This document shows, in pieces, positions 18,515-26,225 of a DNA stretch of 49,690 nucleotides. A program made the position numbers and the translations under genes. The notes beneath the pieces are model-generated. The model had not been told where the DNA came from, did no database searches, and saw nothing but the letters and a program-made list of their open reading frames with translations. Source of the stretch: Methylococcales bacterium (lineage in GTDB: Bacteria; Pseudomonadota; Gammaproteobacteria; Methylococcales; Methylomonadaceae); NCBI GenBank assembly GCA_026398895.1, contig JAPLRZ010000029.1:1-49690 (forward strand). The letters are read 5' to 3'. Each line of letters starts with the position of its first letter. The stretch's first letter is position 1.

Positions 18515-18609
18515 AATGCCTACCCTCAAGCTCTGCTTGACGTTTCAGAACGTAAAGATAAATCTGTTTTGTTCATTGACACGCCAAGCGGAGCTTGGCA
18601 ATAGGCATT
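18515..18609. repeat. Branched palindrome with three inner hairpins
   Basis: The perfect outer stem AATGCCTA/TAGGCATT encloses hairpins TCAAGC-TCT-GCTTGA, ACGTT-TCAG-AACGT and GCCAAGC-GGA-GCTTGGC. The layout resembles the smaller GGAGT/ACTCC repeats elsewhere in the window. Confidence 0.65.
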
Positions 18610-18694
18610 ACCAAACTGGAGAGAGTGTGAAAGTATTAAACAACATAATGCGCCCAAAAGCCATGCCGTACAAAATTACCAAGAGCTTTCCTAG

Positions 18695-19687
18695 TTACAA
18701 CAACGCTCTAGCCAGCGTAATAATCTCATTTTCATCAATATCTCGAATGGAAAAATCCTGTTTATTCAATTTATACGGATTTACAATAGAAGCCGATTTC
18801 ACCACTTTATTAATAGCTGTTTGATAAACCCGACTCACAGGCGTAGGGCCAAAAATCGTAATAGACGGACGGTTCAAACCCCATGCAATATGCGTCGGAC
18901 CCGTATCATTACCAATTAATAAATCCGCATGAGCAATCAAGGCTTTCAAGCTGTTTAAATCTAGTTTAGGCATGACTTTAATAAACTCAGATTGGCTTGC
19001 CATACTTTCCGCTTTTTGTTTTTCTGCCTCATTGCCCCAAACAACTAAGCAATTTTGCTGTAAGGCATCGGCGACTTTGATAAATTTTTCAGCTGGATAA
19101 TTACGGCTTTCCCACGTTGAGCTAATGACTAACACGATATTGGCTTTATCGTTGCTCAGAGTGTCGTAGATGATGGGGTCTTCGTTTTGGAAAAATAAAA
19201 ACGGCTGTTTATTGAGGATTTGCTCAGGCGTAATCGCAAAACCTAAGGGATTCGACAGCACGAAGGCATTTCTATCAATGGTATTGGAATTGTATGCACA
19301 CGCGACTTTAATATCATAAAACCACGCAGCGGTTTTTTCGCGTGCTGAATTTTTATCAAATCCTGCGGGTTTTTTGCCCAATAATTTAGCAGTTATTGCC
19401 GATTTAATCAGCCCTTGCGCATCAATCACTAAATCGTAGTGATTTTTTGCGTAATCTCGCACTTGTTTAATTTGCTGAAAGATTGCCGCTTTGTTGGTTT
19501 TTAAAGCTTTTAAATTGACGGTGAGTAAGTTAGTAATATCAGGGTTATGCCGTAACACCTCGGTAAAACTCTGTTCAACTAACCAATCAATTTGTGCATC
19601 TGGATACTGAGCTTTAATGAACTGCAAGGCAACCATTGCATGAACAATGTCACCTAAGGCAGAGAGTTTAACGATGGCAATTTTCAT
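18695..19687 (-). CDS. waaC: Lipopolysaccharide heptosyltransferase I
   Basis: A 330-residue GT9 family glycosyltransferase that adds the first heptose to Kdo2-lipid A at the inner membrane. The N-terminus MKIAIVKLSALGDIVHAM is the classic WaaC start with the nucleotide-sugar loop; I therefore start at ATG 19687, not at the upstream ATG overlapping the PIN gene. The C-terminal domain carries the ADP-heptose site DLLIGNDTGPTHIAWGL and SITIFGPTPVSR. The ATPase-PIN pair lies immediately upstream on the same strand (24 bases), so they may share transcription, though there is no functional link. Confidence 0.9.
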   Translation of the reverse strand: MKIAIVKLSALGDIVHAMVALQFIKAQYPDAQIDWLVEQSFTEVLRHNPDITNLLTVNLKALKTNKAAIFQQIKQVRDYAKNHYDLVIDAQGLIKSAITAKLLGKKPAGFDKNSAREKTAAWFYDIKVACAYNSNTIDRNAFVLSNPLGFAITPEQILNKQPFLFFQNEDPIIYDTLSNDKANIVLVISSTWESRNYPAEKFIKVADALQQNCLVVWGNEAEKQKAESMASQSEFIKVMPKLDLNSLKALIAHADLLIGNDTGPTHIAWGLNRPSITIFGPTPVSRVYQTAINKVVKSASIVNPYKLNKQDFSIRDIDENEIITLARALL

Positions 19688-19710
19688 GATGGTTTTTATC
19701 TTGTTGTTAC

Positions 19711-20187
19711 TTACTTGCACCTATGATCATGACACAATTGTTTTAAATCAACATTAAGTGTTTTAAGTAATTCACTCTGTTCTTCCCAATCACTATCCGT
19801 GGCATTAACAATAGTTGCGTTAGCAACTATAGCGGTGGCTAAAAATTTACGATCCGACTTATCAAATGTATTTATAGGTAATTCCTCGAACCCTCGATAA
19901 TCATCATTCAAAAGAGTGATGTCTACAGAATGAATATTCTTGACAGGATCATATTGATTATCGTGTAAATATTTAAAAAACATATCGCCAACACCTGGTT
20001 GTCCTGCATGACTTAAATGTTTGGCATACTCATCCATAATTAATCCTGATTTATCAATAGCGATATGCAGCTTTCTACAATTTTCTAACAACTCAATACA
20101 AGATAATTGACAGGTAATAGATGCGTGTGTATTTATACCATTCGCGCTAATGGCTACGTTAGTATCAATAACAAATTTATTCGCCAT
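19711..20187 (-). CDS. PIN-domain ribonuclease, partner of overlapping ATPase
   Basis: A 158-residue protein with the PIN fold signature. D8 is in the first strand (KFVIDTNV), E53 in LIMDEYAK, D112 in FDKSDRKFL and D131/D133 in VNATDSDWEE, giving the four acidic metal-binding residues of an active PIN nuclease. The distribution D...E...D...D and the KxFLAxA helix fit. The start codon overlaps the end of the upstream ATPase gene by 11 bases, so the two are translationally coupled. No VapB/PHD-type small antitoxin is present. The ATPase may control or deliver the nuclease (inference). Confidence 0.75.
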   Translation of the reverse strand: MANKFVIDTNVAISANGINTHASITCQLSCIELLENCRKLHIAIDKSGLIMDEYAKHLSHAGQPGVGDMFFKYLHDNQYDPVKNIHSVDITLLNDDYRGFEELPINTFDKSDRKFLATAIVANATIVNATDSDWEEQSELLKTLNVDLKQLCHDHRCK

Positions 20188-21556
20188 TTACTACTGCTTC
20201 CTGCATTTTTCGTGTGAGTACAGCTTTACGAGTTGCCGCGATTTCGGTCATTTCATCACCAAAAAAGTTTTCGGGCCAATTTCTAATATCACCGAATATA
20301 TCAATGTCTAAATCTGATAATTGTGATACACCTTGTTGGCTGTCACAAAAATAAAGTTTTAATTCATCAGAGGGGTATCGTTCTTCGGCAATTCGGCGTT
20401 GAAAACGCCTTAATAAATGCTCACTATGACTTTCTACAATAACTTGTATATTACGGTGTTTTGCTACTTGCAAAATAACATCTGCTAAACCACTTTGTAC
20501 AGAGGGATGCAAATGAATTTCTGGTTGCTCCATTAGAATTGTACTGCCTTCTGGAGCGTAATAAAGTAACACTAAAGCGGGTAAAACCTGGGAAACGCCA
20601 AAACCAACATCTGTCAAAAAAGCTTTTGGGCTTTCTTTATCACGTTTAACAATGGCTTGATATAAATTTGAACCTGCCACAATCTCTTCAATTGAGAATT
20701 CTTGAATTAAGCCTAACTCTTTAAGCCAATAAGCAATAATTTCTTGAAAGGTTTTATTTTTAGTTCGTTTACCTAAATTTCTTTTTTCACCTCGAATAGT
20801 AGCCGATAAAATAGCATCTACAGTCCTCTCACCTCGAGAACCCACATCAAATGGACTTGCACCAGACCATTGGTATTCTCTTTTTGGATATTCACGCAAA
20901 GGACCGAGGTAATAAATTCGATCCATCATGACTTCGTATTCAGATTCGAAAAAGCTTAAAAAATCCGCATTTTGGTGATAAGTTTTAGCTTGATCTGGAA
21001 ATAAATGTGTTTTGATAGGGCTAGGCATAGTCCAAGCTCTGCCTTTTTGACGTATGAATTGAAAATTTATACTATTTTGAGAGTTAGCTTGTAATACATA
21101 TTCTTTAGTCGATTCTTTAGGTCTCATTTCAAAAGAATGTTGGTCAAAGCGATAAGCGAGGAATTGCGACTTCATCTCCTGATTTTTAGATGAAACTTCC
21201 GCTTCTATTTCTAACACGTTGCCTTGAAACAAAACTTCGGTACGTTTTCCTGATGGATTAGATATTTTCAGTGTTTTGTTAAGCTTCCATTTTATTGCCC
21301 ATTTTAAATGTTCAGTGTCTTGGTGCTTATGTACTATATCTTTAAATGTACCTAAGTTAACCAGTTGATTAGGTCCACCTAAATCTAAAACTAACCCCCT
21401 GTCAGTCGCGTTTTTGGTTTGTTTTAACATTAACAAAAATTGAAGAATACTGCTTTTTCCAGAACTGTTAGTACCAAATAAACCCGTAACACGTCCAAGT
21501 TTAATATCCAGTTCTTTCCACGCTTTAAAATTTGAAAGATGTAATTCAGTTAGCAT
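20177..21556 (-). CDS. AAA/ABC-type ATPase with DUF3696-like C-terminus (OLD/RecF-like)
   Basis: A 459-residue SMC/RecF-like ATPase. The start is placed at ATG 21556 (MLTELHLSNFKAWKELDIKL), the usual beginning of this family, with AAGAG just upstream. Walker A is GTNSSGKSS at about 28-36, the ABC-like signature region is DVGFGVSQVLPAL, and Walker B is ILMEQPEIHLHPSVQ. The H-loop region follows in VIVESHSEHLLRRFQRRI. The C-terminal FGDEMTE and preceding residues fit DUF3696. There is no TOPRIM domain, so this is not a full OLD nuclease; the PIN protein could supply nuclease activity. Two-gene ATPase-nuclease modules are common in phage defence, but this pairing is unassigned to my knowledge. 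Confidence 0.8.
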   Translation of the reverse strand: MLTELHLSNFKAWKELDIKLGRVTGLFGTNSSGKSSILQFLLMLKQTKNATDRGLVLDLGGPNQLVNLGTFKDIVHKHQDTEHLKWAIKWKLNKTLKISNPSGKRTEVLFQGNVLEIEAEVSSKNQEMKSQFLAYRFDQHSFEMRPKESTKEYVLQANSQNSINFQFIRQKGRAWTMPSPIKTHLFPDQAKTYHQNADFLSFFESEYEVMMDRIYYLGPLREYPKREYQWSGASPFDVGSRGERTVDAILSATIRGEKRNLGKRTKNKTFQEIIAYWLKELGLIQEFSIEEIVAGSNLYQAIVKRDKESPKAFLTDVGFGVSQVLPALVLLYYAPEGSTILMEQPEIHLHPSVQSGLADVILQVAKHRNIQVIVESHSEHLLRRFQRRIAEERYPSDELKLYFCDSQQGVSQLSDLDIDIFGDIRNWPENFFGDEMTEIAATRKAVLTRKMQEAVVNGE

Positions 21557-21683
21557 TGTGTACTCTTTTGCTCGTAGGATGGATAAAGGCAATAGCTAAA
21601 ATCCATTTAATCAATAATGTAAAGGCTTCGCGTTGCTTCTGTTTAATGCAACCTAATCCCCCGTTTTTTCAATATCAATCAGC

Positions 21684-21761
21684 GCGTAGCTTGGGTAGAG
21701 CGATAGCGAAACCCAACACAACCCACATTAATGTTGGGTTTCGTACCTCAACCCAACCTAC
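21684..21761. repeat. TTGGGTAGAGCG / CCCAACCTAC palindromic repeat
   Basis: GCGTAGCTTGGG-type left arm and CAACCCAACCTAC right arm enclose ACCCAACA...TGTTGGGT. It is a member of the same class as 17363-17443, lying between the ATPase gene and the reductase gene. The rest of 21557-21775 is AT-rich with no gene. Confidence 0.6.
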
Positions 21762-21775
21762 AAATTGGTGCATGA

Positions 21776-22801
21776 TTAAGCAAAGCGTTCACAAAAAATT
21801 CGTTCTGGATTAACACCTGCGTCTATTGCTACTTGGGTTGCGGCTTCCACTAATAACGGTGGGCCACATAAAAAAACATCGGGTAATAGTTCAGTGCTTG
21901 CTAAATAAGCGCGTAACGCATCGACAGGTGTGCCGCGAAAACCTGTCCAAGTGTCAGATGGTTGCCATACACAAATTTCAATTTGAAGGTGTGGAATGGC
22001 TTGTTTTAAGGTCGCTAATTCTTGCTGACAGAATATTTCCTGCTCATTATTCACGCCTAAAAATAACTGCGTGGGATGATCTTCGCCCTTGTCTACCATG
22101 CGTTGTAAAATGGATAAAAACGGAGCTAATCCTGTGCCGCCAGCAACAAAACAACGCGGACTTAAACTTTGTTCTTGCACGCCGAAATTACCCGATGCCG
22201 CTGATACTTTTAAGCGGTAGCCAATTTGTGCAGTGTGCTGTAAATAAGTTGAAAATTTTCCTTGTGGTTGCAGGCGAATTAAAAATTCTAATTTACCTTG
22301 CAAATTCGGGGTATTACTCATTGAGTAAGCGCGTTTTAGATTCAACTCAAACACGTCCAATTCTACAAATTGACCTGATTCAAATTCAAATACGCCACAC
22401 TGTTGTCGGTCGGGCAATAATTGCAAAACTAAGCGCATAGTGCGTTCAGCTATTAATTCTATGCTGACAATTTCAGCGGGGCGGGGCGTGTCTTTACTAC
22501 TTTGAATTTGCGAGGCTTTATAAGGGGTAGTGAGTTGTAAATCGCTGTCTGGATGAGTGCAACATAACAATACGTCGCCGTGTTCGCGTGCATTTTCAGA
22601 TAATAAAGACGGATTGTAATTATCCAAATGGTAATTGCCTTGGGTACAACGAGCCAAGCAAGTGCCGCAACTGCCTGCTTTACAGACGGCAGGCAGAAAA
22701 AACCCAGCCGCTTTCGCCGCATCTTGAACCGTTTGTTCTGATTTACAAGTAAAGTCGATTTGCTTACCGTCGAGTGTAGTTAGGGTGATGGCATAACTCA
22801 T
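21776..22801 (-). CDS. MmoC-like 2Fe-2S / FAD / NAD(P)H oxidoreductase
   Basis: A 341-residue electron-transfer protein. The N-terminal plant-type ferredoxin domain has C40, C45, C48 and C80 (CX4CX2C...C). Next are the FAD-binding RAYSMSN and a FNR-like NAD site AGGTGLAPFLSIL, and the end is CGPPLLVEAATQ. The C-terminal VWQPSDTWTG and DALRAYLASTELLPDVFLCG closely resemble the reductase MmoC of soluble methane monooxygenase, as I remember it. No mmoX, Y, B, Z or D gene is nearby. It may serve another oxygenase; phenol-hydroxylase-type reductases share the architecture. AGGAAAACAGT precedes the ATG. Confidence 0.8.
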   Translation of the reverse strand: MSYAITLTTLDGKQIDFTCKSEQTVQDAAKAAGFFLPAVCKAGSCGTCLARCTQGNYHLDNYNPSLLSENAREHGDVLLCCTHPDSDLQLTTPYKASQIQSSKDTPRPAEIVSIELIAERTMRLVLQLLPDRQQCGVFEFESGQFVELDVFELNLKRAYSMSNTPNLQGKLEFLIRLQPQGKFSTYLQHTAQIGYRLKVSAASGNFGVQEQSLSPRCFVAGGTGLAPFLSILQRMVDKGEDHPTQLFLGVNNEQEIFCQQELATLKQAIPHLQIEICVWQPSDTWTGFRGTPVDALRAYLASTELLPDVFLCGPPLLVEAATQVAIDAGVNPERIFCERFA

Positions 22802-22870
22802 ACTGTTTTCCTCACGTTAAAGACTATTTCGTTTCCACGCTACATAAGAACGAGTGATGGGGGTTTGTTA

Positions 22871-23797
22871 TTAACTAACGTAAGTTAGCCAATCAGCATG
22901 ATCGTCTCTGCGACCATAGACGTAATCAAAATACAAAGACTGTAATTTTTCGGTAATTACGCCACGACTACCACAACCAATCACGCGACCATCTAATTCT
23001 CTGATGGGTGTGACTTCTGCCGCTGAACCTGTGAAAAATGCTTCATCAGCAACATAAACATCATCGCGGGTAATACGTTTTTCAATCACTTCAAAGCCTT
23101 GTTCTCTGGCAATGGTGATGACAGTATCGCGAGTAATGCCTTCTAATGCCGAGGTGGTTTCAGGGGTATAAATCTTACCATTACGGACGATGAAGAAGTT
23201 TTCAGCACTGCCTTCAGCAACAAAACCTTGTTGGTCTAACATAAGGGCTTCATCGTAACCATTAGCAAGAGCTTCTTGTAATGCCAGCATGGAGTTAATG
23301 TAGTTACCGTTAGCTTTGGCTTTGCACATGGTGCTATTGACCGCACTGCGGGTATAAGATGATGTGCGAATACGAATGCCTTTTTCGATACTTTCTTGAC
23401 CTAAATACGCGCCCCACGGCCATGCGGCAACCATGACGTGAACTTTTAAATTATCAGCGCGTAAGCCCATGCCTTCTGATCCATAAAAACACATACTGCG
23501 AATATAGGCACTGGACAGACCATTTTCTGCAATCGCACCTTTATGTGCGACATTCAGTTCATCCTTTGTAAAAGGAATTTTAATGTTCATAATTTGCGCG
23601 GAGCGAAACAGGCGGTCGGTATGATCTTGCAGTCTGAAAATCGCGGTGCCTTGTTTGGTTTGATAGGCACGAATCCCTTCAAAAACACCCATGCCATAAT
23701 GTAGCGTATGGGTAAGTACATGGACTTTCGCCTCGCGCCATTCAACCCATAGCCCATCCATCCAAATAACGCCATCTCTATCGTCCATCGTTTTCAT
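22871..23797 (-). CDS. ilvE: Branched-chain amino acid aminotransferase
   Basis: A 308-residue fold-type IV PLP enzyme for the last step of valine, leucine and isoleucine synthesis. Motifs include THTLHYGMGVFEGIRAY near residue 30, the PLP lysine in CKAKANGNYINSML, EGSAENFFIV, and TSALEGITRDTVI. The length and order match the IlvE1 type. GGAG sits 9 bases before ATG 23797. The upstream 290 bases are shared with divergent dbpA and include no recognisable leader peptide. Confidence 0.93.
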   Translation of the reverse strand: MKTMDDRDGVIWMDGLWVEWREAKVHVLTHTLHYGMGVFEGIRAYQTKQGTAIFRLQDHTDRLFRSAQIMNIKIPFTKDELNVAHKGAIAENGLSSAYIRSMCFYGSEGMGLRADNLKVHVMVAAWPWGAYLGQESIEKGIRIRTSSYTRSAVNSTMCKAKANGNYINSMLALQEALANGYDEALMLDQQGFVAEGSAENFFIVRNGKIYTPETTSALEGITRDTVITIAREQGFEVIEKRITRDDVYVADEAFFTGSAAEVTPIRELDGRVIGCGSRGVITEKLQSLYFDYVYGRRDDHADWLTYVS

Positions 23798-24087
23798 GCT
23801 TGGTTCTCCAGCAGTAAGTATTTAAGAAAGTAATCATTTTTACAGGTCAGCAAAGAATAAATTATCGGGTAATGGAGGCTTGTGTTCTTTACAATCTGTA
23901 TTTTAATGTTGAATTGTACTATAAACTGAATACTAGCAGTACCGCCTCGCTTTAGACGAATGACAAACAGGTATTTTGTGCCAACCAATCAAGCAGCAAA
24001 TAACGAATTGACGTTATTCTGTTATCATTGTCCATTGCAATGCTGGCACTGCGCTAGTATTCGTGTTGATTTTTAAAGAGTCTTTGA

Positions 24088-25470
24088 ATGCCCTCCGTTA
24101 AATTTTCCGTTTTACCGTTAAAACCCGCCCTGCTTGAAAACATTGAATCCTTGGGTTATACCGAGATGACACCGATTCAAGCCGAAAGTCTCCCGCATAT
24201 TCTCGAAGGCAAAGATGTGATTGCCCAAGCGAAAACAGGCAGTGGTAAAACTGCTGCCTTTGGCATCGGCTTGTTATCGCGTTTAGATATTAGTAGCTTT
24301 AGAGTGCAAGCCTTAGTGGTTTGTCCGACTCGCGAATTAGCGGATCAAGTCTGCAAAGAAATTCGCCGCTTAGCGCGTTTCACCCAAAATATTAAAGTAT
24401 TGTCTCTGTGTGGCGGCGTACCGTTTGGTCCACAATTGGGTTCATTAGAACATGGCGTGCATATCGTGGTGGGAACACCTGGTCGTTTACAAGAACATTT
24501 GCGTAAACGCAGTTTGCGCTTGAGCAATCTTAAAATGTTGGTGTTGGATGAAGCCGACCGTATGCTGGATATGGGCTTTGAAGAAGCGGTAAAAGATGTG
24601 ATTTCTTACACACCGACGCACAGACAAACGCTGTTGTTTTCCGCGACTTATTCAGACCCAATACGCGCCATGAGTCAGGAATTTCAATTTAAGCCGATGA
24701 CTATCAGCATTGAACACAGTCATCATGACAGTGGCATCGAACAACGCTTTTATACCACCACTAAATCTCATAGACTGAACGCGCTAGGTTATTTATTAGC
24801 CTATCATCGCCCTGAATCAACGGTGGTTTTTTGTAATACAAAACGTGATTGTCACGATGTGGCGAGTGCGTTGGAAAACAGCGGCTTTTCTGTGCAAGCC
24901 TTACACGGCGATTTAGAACAAAAACACCGCGATCAAGTATTAGTTAAATTCGCTAACAAAAGTTGTTCCGTATTAGTCGCTACCGATGTGGCGGCGCGTG
25001 GTTTGGATATTAATGATTTGCAAGCGGTGATTAATTACGAACTACCGTGGGATGCAGAAATTTATGTGCATCGTATTGGACGCACAGGTCGTGCAGGTAA
25101 AAATGGCTTAGCGTTAAGTTTGTGTATCGAAGCAGAATTACCCCGCGTCAAAGCCATCGAAGATTATCAAAACTCCACCAGTATTTGGGATGAAGTTGCA
25201 CCATTTCAACTTAGTTATGAAGAGCGATTCCAGCCACCCATGATAACTTTATGGCTAGATGACGGACGCAGAAATAAAATCCGCGCGGGTGATATATTAG
25301 GCGCGTTGACAGGTGCAGGCGGTATTGCAGGCAGTGAAGTCGGCAAAATTGATATTTTTGATGCTCATGCTTATGTAGCAATTGCGCGTGACAGTGTCGA
25401 TAAAGCTTTGGCGTGTTTAAAAAATGGCAAGATTAAAGGGCGTAGCGTGATGGTGCGTAAGTCGCTTTAA
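24088..25470 (+). CDS. dbpA: ATP-dependent RNA helicase DbpA
   Basis: A 460-residue DEAD-box helicase that remodels the 23S rRNA peptidyl-transferase region during 50S assembly. The motifs are TPIQAES (Q), AKTGSGKT (I), PTRELADQV (Ia), DEADRMLDMGF (II), SATYS (III), ATDVAARGLDI (V) and HRIGRTGRAG (VI). The last about 75 residues form the DbpA-type RRM that binds hairpin 92: TLWLDDGRRNKIRAGDILG and KIDIFDAHAYVAI. The C-terminal domain separates it from other DEAD-box helicases. Confidence 0.95.
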   Translation: MPSVKFSVLPLKPALLENIESLGYTEMTPIQAESLPHILEGKDVIAQAKTGSGKTAAFGIGLLSRLDISSFRVQALVVCPTRELADQVCKEIRRLARFTQNIKVLSLCGGVPFGPQLGSLEHGVHIVVGTPGRLQEHLRKRSLRLSNLKMLVLDEADRMLDMGFEEAVKDVISYTPTHRQTLLFSATYSDPIRAMSQEFQFKPMTISIEHSHHDSGIEQRFYTTTKSHRLNALGYLLAYHRPESTVVFCNTKRDCHDVASALENSGFSVQALHGDLEQKHRDQVLVKFANKSCSVLVATDVAARGLDINDLQAVINYELPWDAEIYVHRIGRTGRAGKNGLALSLCIEAELPRVKAIEDYQNSTSIWDEVAPFQLSYEERFQPPMITLWLDDGRRNKIRAGDILGALTGAGGIAGSEVGKIDIFDAHAYVAIARDSVDKALACLKNGKIKGRSVMVRKSL

Positions 25471-25519
25471 TTAGTAATCAATAAGTAGATGAACAAAAGT
25501 TTTCTGGTATTTGGAACAA

Positions 25520-25626
25520 GGTTAAGCCGTTCGTGGTGAGCCTGTCGAACCATGAACGGCTTAACCGTCCAACCCCATTCGACAAGCTCATGACAGGCTT
25601 CGACAAGCTCAGGGCGAACGGTTAAG
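25520..25626. repeat. CCGTTCG/TTCGACA palindrome cluster
   Basis: GTTAAGCCGTTC pairs exactly with GAACGGCTTAAC (25521-25565), with GTGGTGAGCCTGTCGAACCAT in between. A second unit carrying ATTCGACAAGCTCATGACAG and CTTCGACAAGCTCAGGGCG follows and ends in CGAACGGTTAAGC. The TTCGACAAGCTCA core is a widespread proteobacterial REP-like motif. Other copies lie at about 7220, 32430, 41860 and 49618. Confidence 0.7.
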
Positions 25627-25659
25627 CTTCTAGTTATGCCTGATAGTTAAGTGCGTGAC

Positions 25660-25747
25660 AAGTAAGTTTGCGTGTATTTAGGAGTGCAAGCTTTGCTTGC
25701 AAGTCAGGCAAAGCCTGACCTCCAACGTTAAGCAATACATCCTTACT
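25660..25747. repeat. Branched repeat class B, copy 1
   Basis: The core (25681-25723) has outer stem GGAG/CTCC around two hairpins, TGCAAGC-TTT-GCTTGCA and GTCAGGC-AAA-GCCTGAC. The flanks start AAGTAAGTTTGCGTGTATT and end ATACATCCTTACTT, so the ends are inverted (AAGTAAG/CTTACTT). Copy 2, inverted, is at 32542-32636. Confidence 0.75.
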
Positions 25748-25876
25748 TGTTACTAAGAACTTACGCTTAACTACTTACTTGCAAAATCTTTAAAAACCCT
25801 CGTAGTTCGTAGAATGGGTAGAGGCGGTAGCCGAAACCCATCATTAATGCTAATTAATGGTTGGCAATGTAAAGCG

Positions 25877-26185
25877 TCAGCACAAAATCTTCGTCGGCGA
25901 TTCCAGCTTTGCCATAACAAACTGACGTGTCATGTAGAAATTGAGCGGTTTGGCTGCTATGTCAAAAACACAGCCTTCGTTTCGCGCCTTAACGAGTTCA
26001 TCGAGAAAAGCGGTGATTATAAAAACAGGAATAGTTGGATCTATTTTTTGCAAGCGTTTAAGCGTTTCCACGCCGCTAATCCCTGACATTTTAAAATCTA
26101 GGAATATCATATCAGGACGTTTAAGCCTAACCGAATTGATTCTATCCAAGCCATTTGAGACCACCTCTACAGGCGTGTTTCTCAA
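25877..26185 (-). pseudogene. Response regulator receiver-domain fragment
   Basis: 102 codons read as most of a CheY-like receiver domain: the phosphoacceptor strand PDMIFLDFKMSGISGVETL, the conserved Thr in VFIITAF, and the lysine in AAKPLNFYM. The first strand with its acidic pair is absent; in-frame upstream codons (SSRFLRNTP) continue the homology a little, then hit a stop near 26200. The best start is TTG. There is no output domain. It lies 40 bases after the usher stop on the same strand. I regard it as a truncated gene, though a very short single-domain regulator cannot be excluded. Confidence 0.6.
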
Positions 26186-26225
26186 AAACCTCGAAGAAGC
26201 CTACAGGTCAGTTTTTAGCTCACGG

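Larger units (their letters stand above)
18336..18694. other. Intergenic stretch with two structured repeats
   Basis: It holds a GTCGGAA...TTCCGAC hairpin and a larger branched palindrome (entered separately). No gene with coding character is seen; a plus-strand open frame at 18510-18824 runs antisense into waaC. Confidence 0.6.
25471..25876. other. Repeat-filled intergenic region after dbpA
   Basis: It contains the CCGTTCG...TGTCGAA palindromes (25520-25626), a class-B branched repeat (25660-25747) and, near 25810, an AATGGGTAGAGGCGGTAGCCGAAACCCAT palindrome-like piece. No gene. Confidence 0.6.

Noticed and set aside
23794..23988. 64-codon minus-strand reading frame upstream of ilvE
   Set aside because: It overlaps the ilvE start, has no ribosome-binding site and reads as AT-rich promoter DNA with no recognisable protein features.
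24040..24060. TGGCACTGCGC resembling a sigma-54 -24/-12 promoter upstream of dbpA
   Set aside because: The GC of the -12 element is not at the required 10-base distance after GG.
25520..25750. Possible CRISPR array because of several short repeats
   Set aside because: Repeats are palindromes of different classes with no regular spacers; no cas genes in the window.
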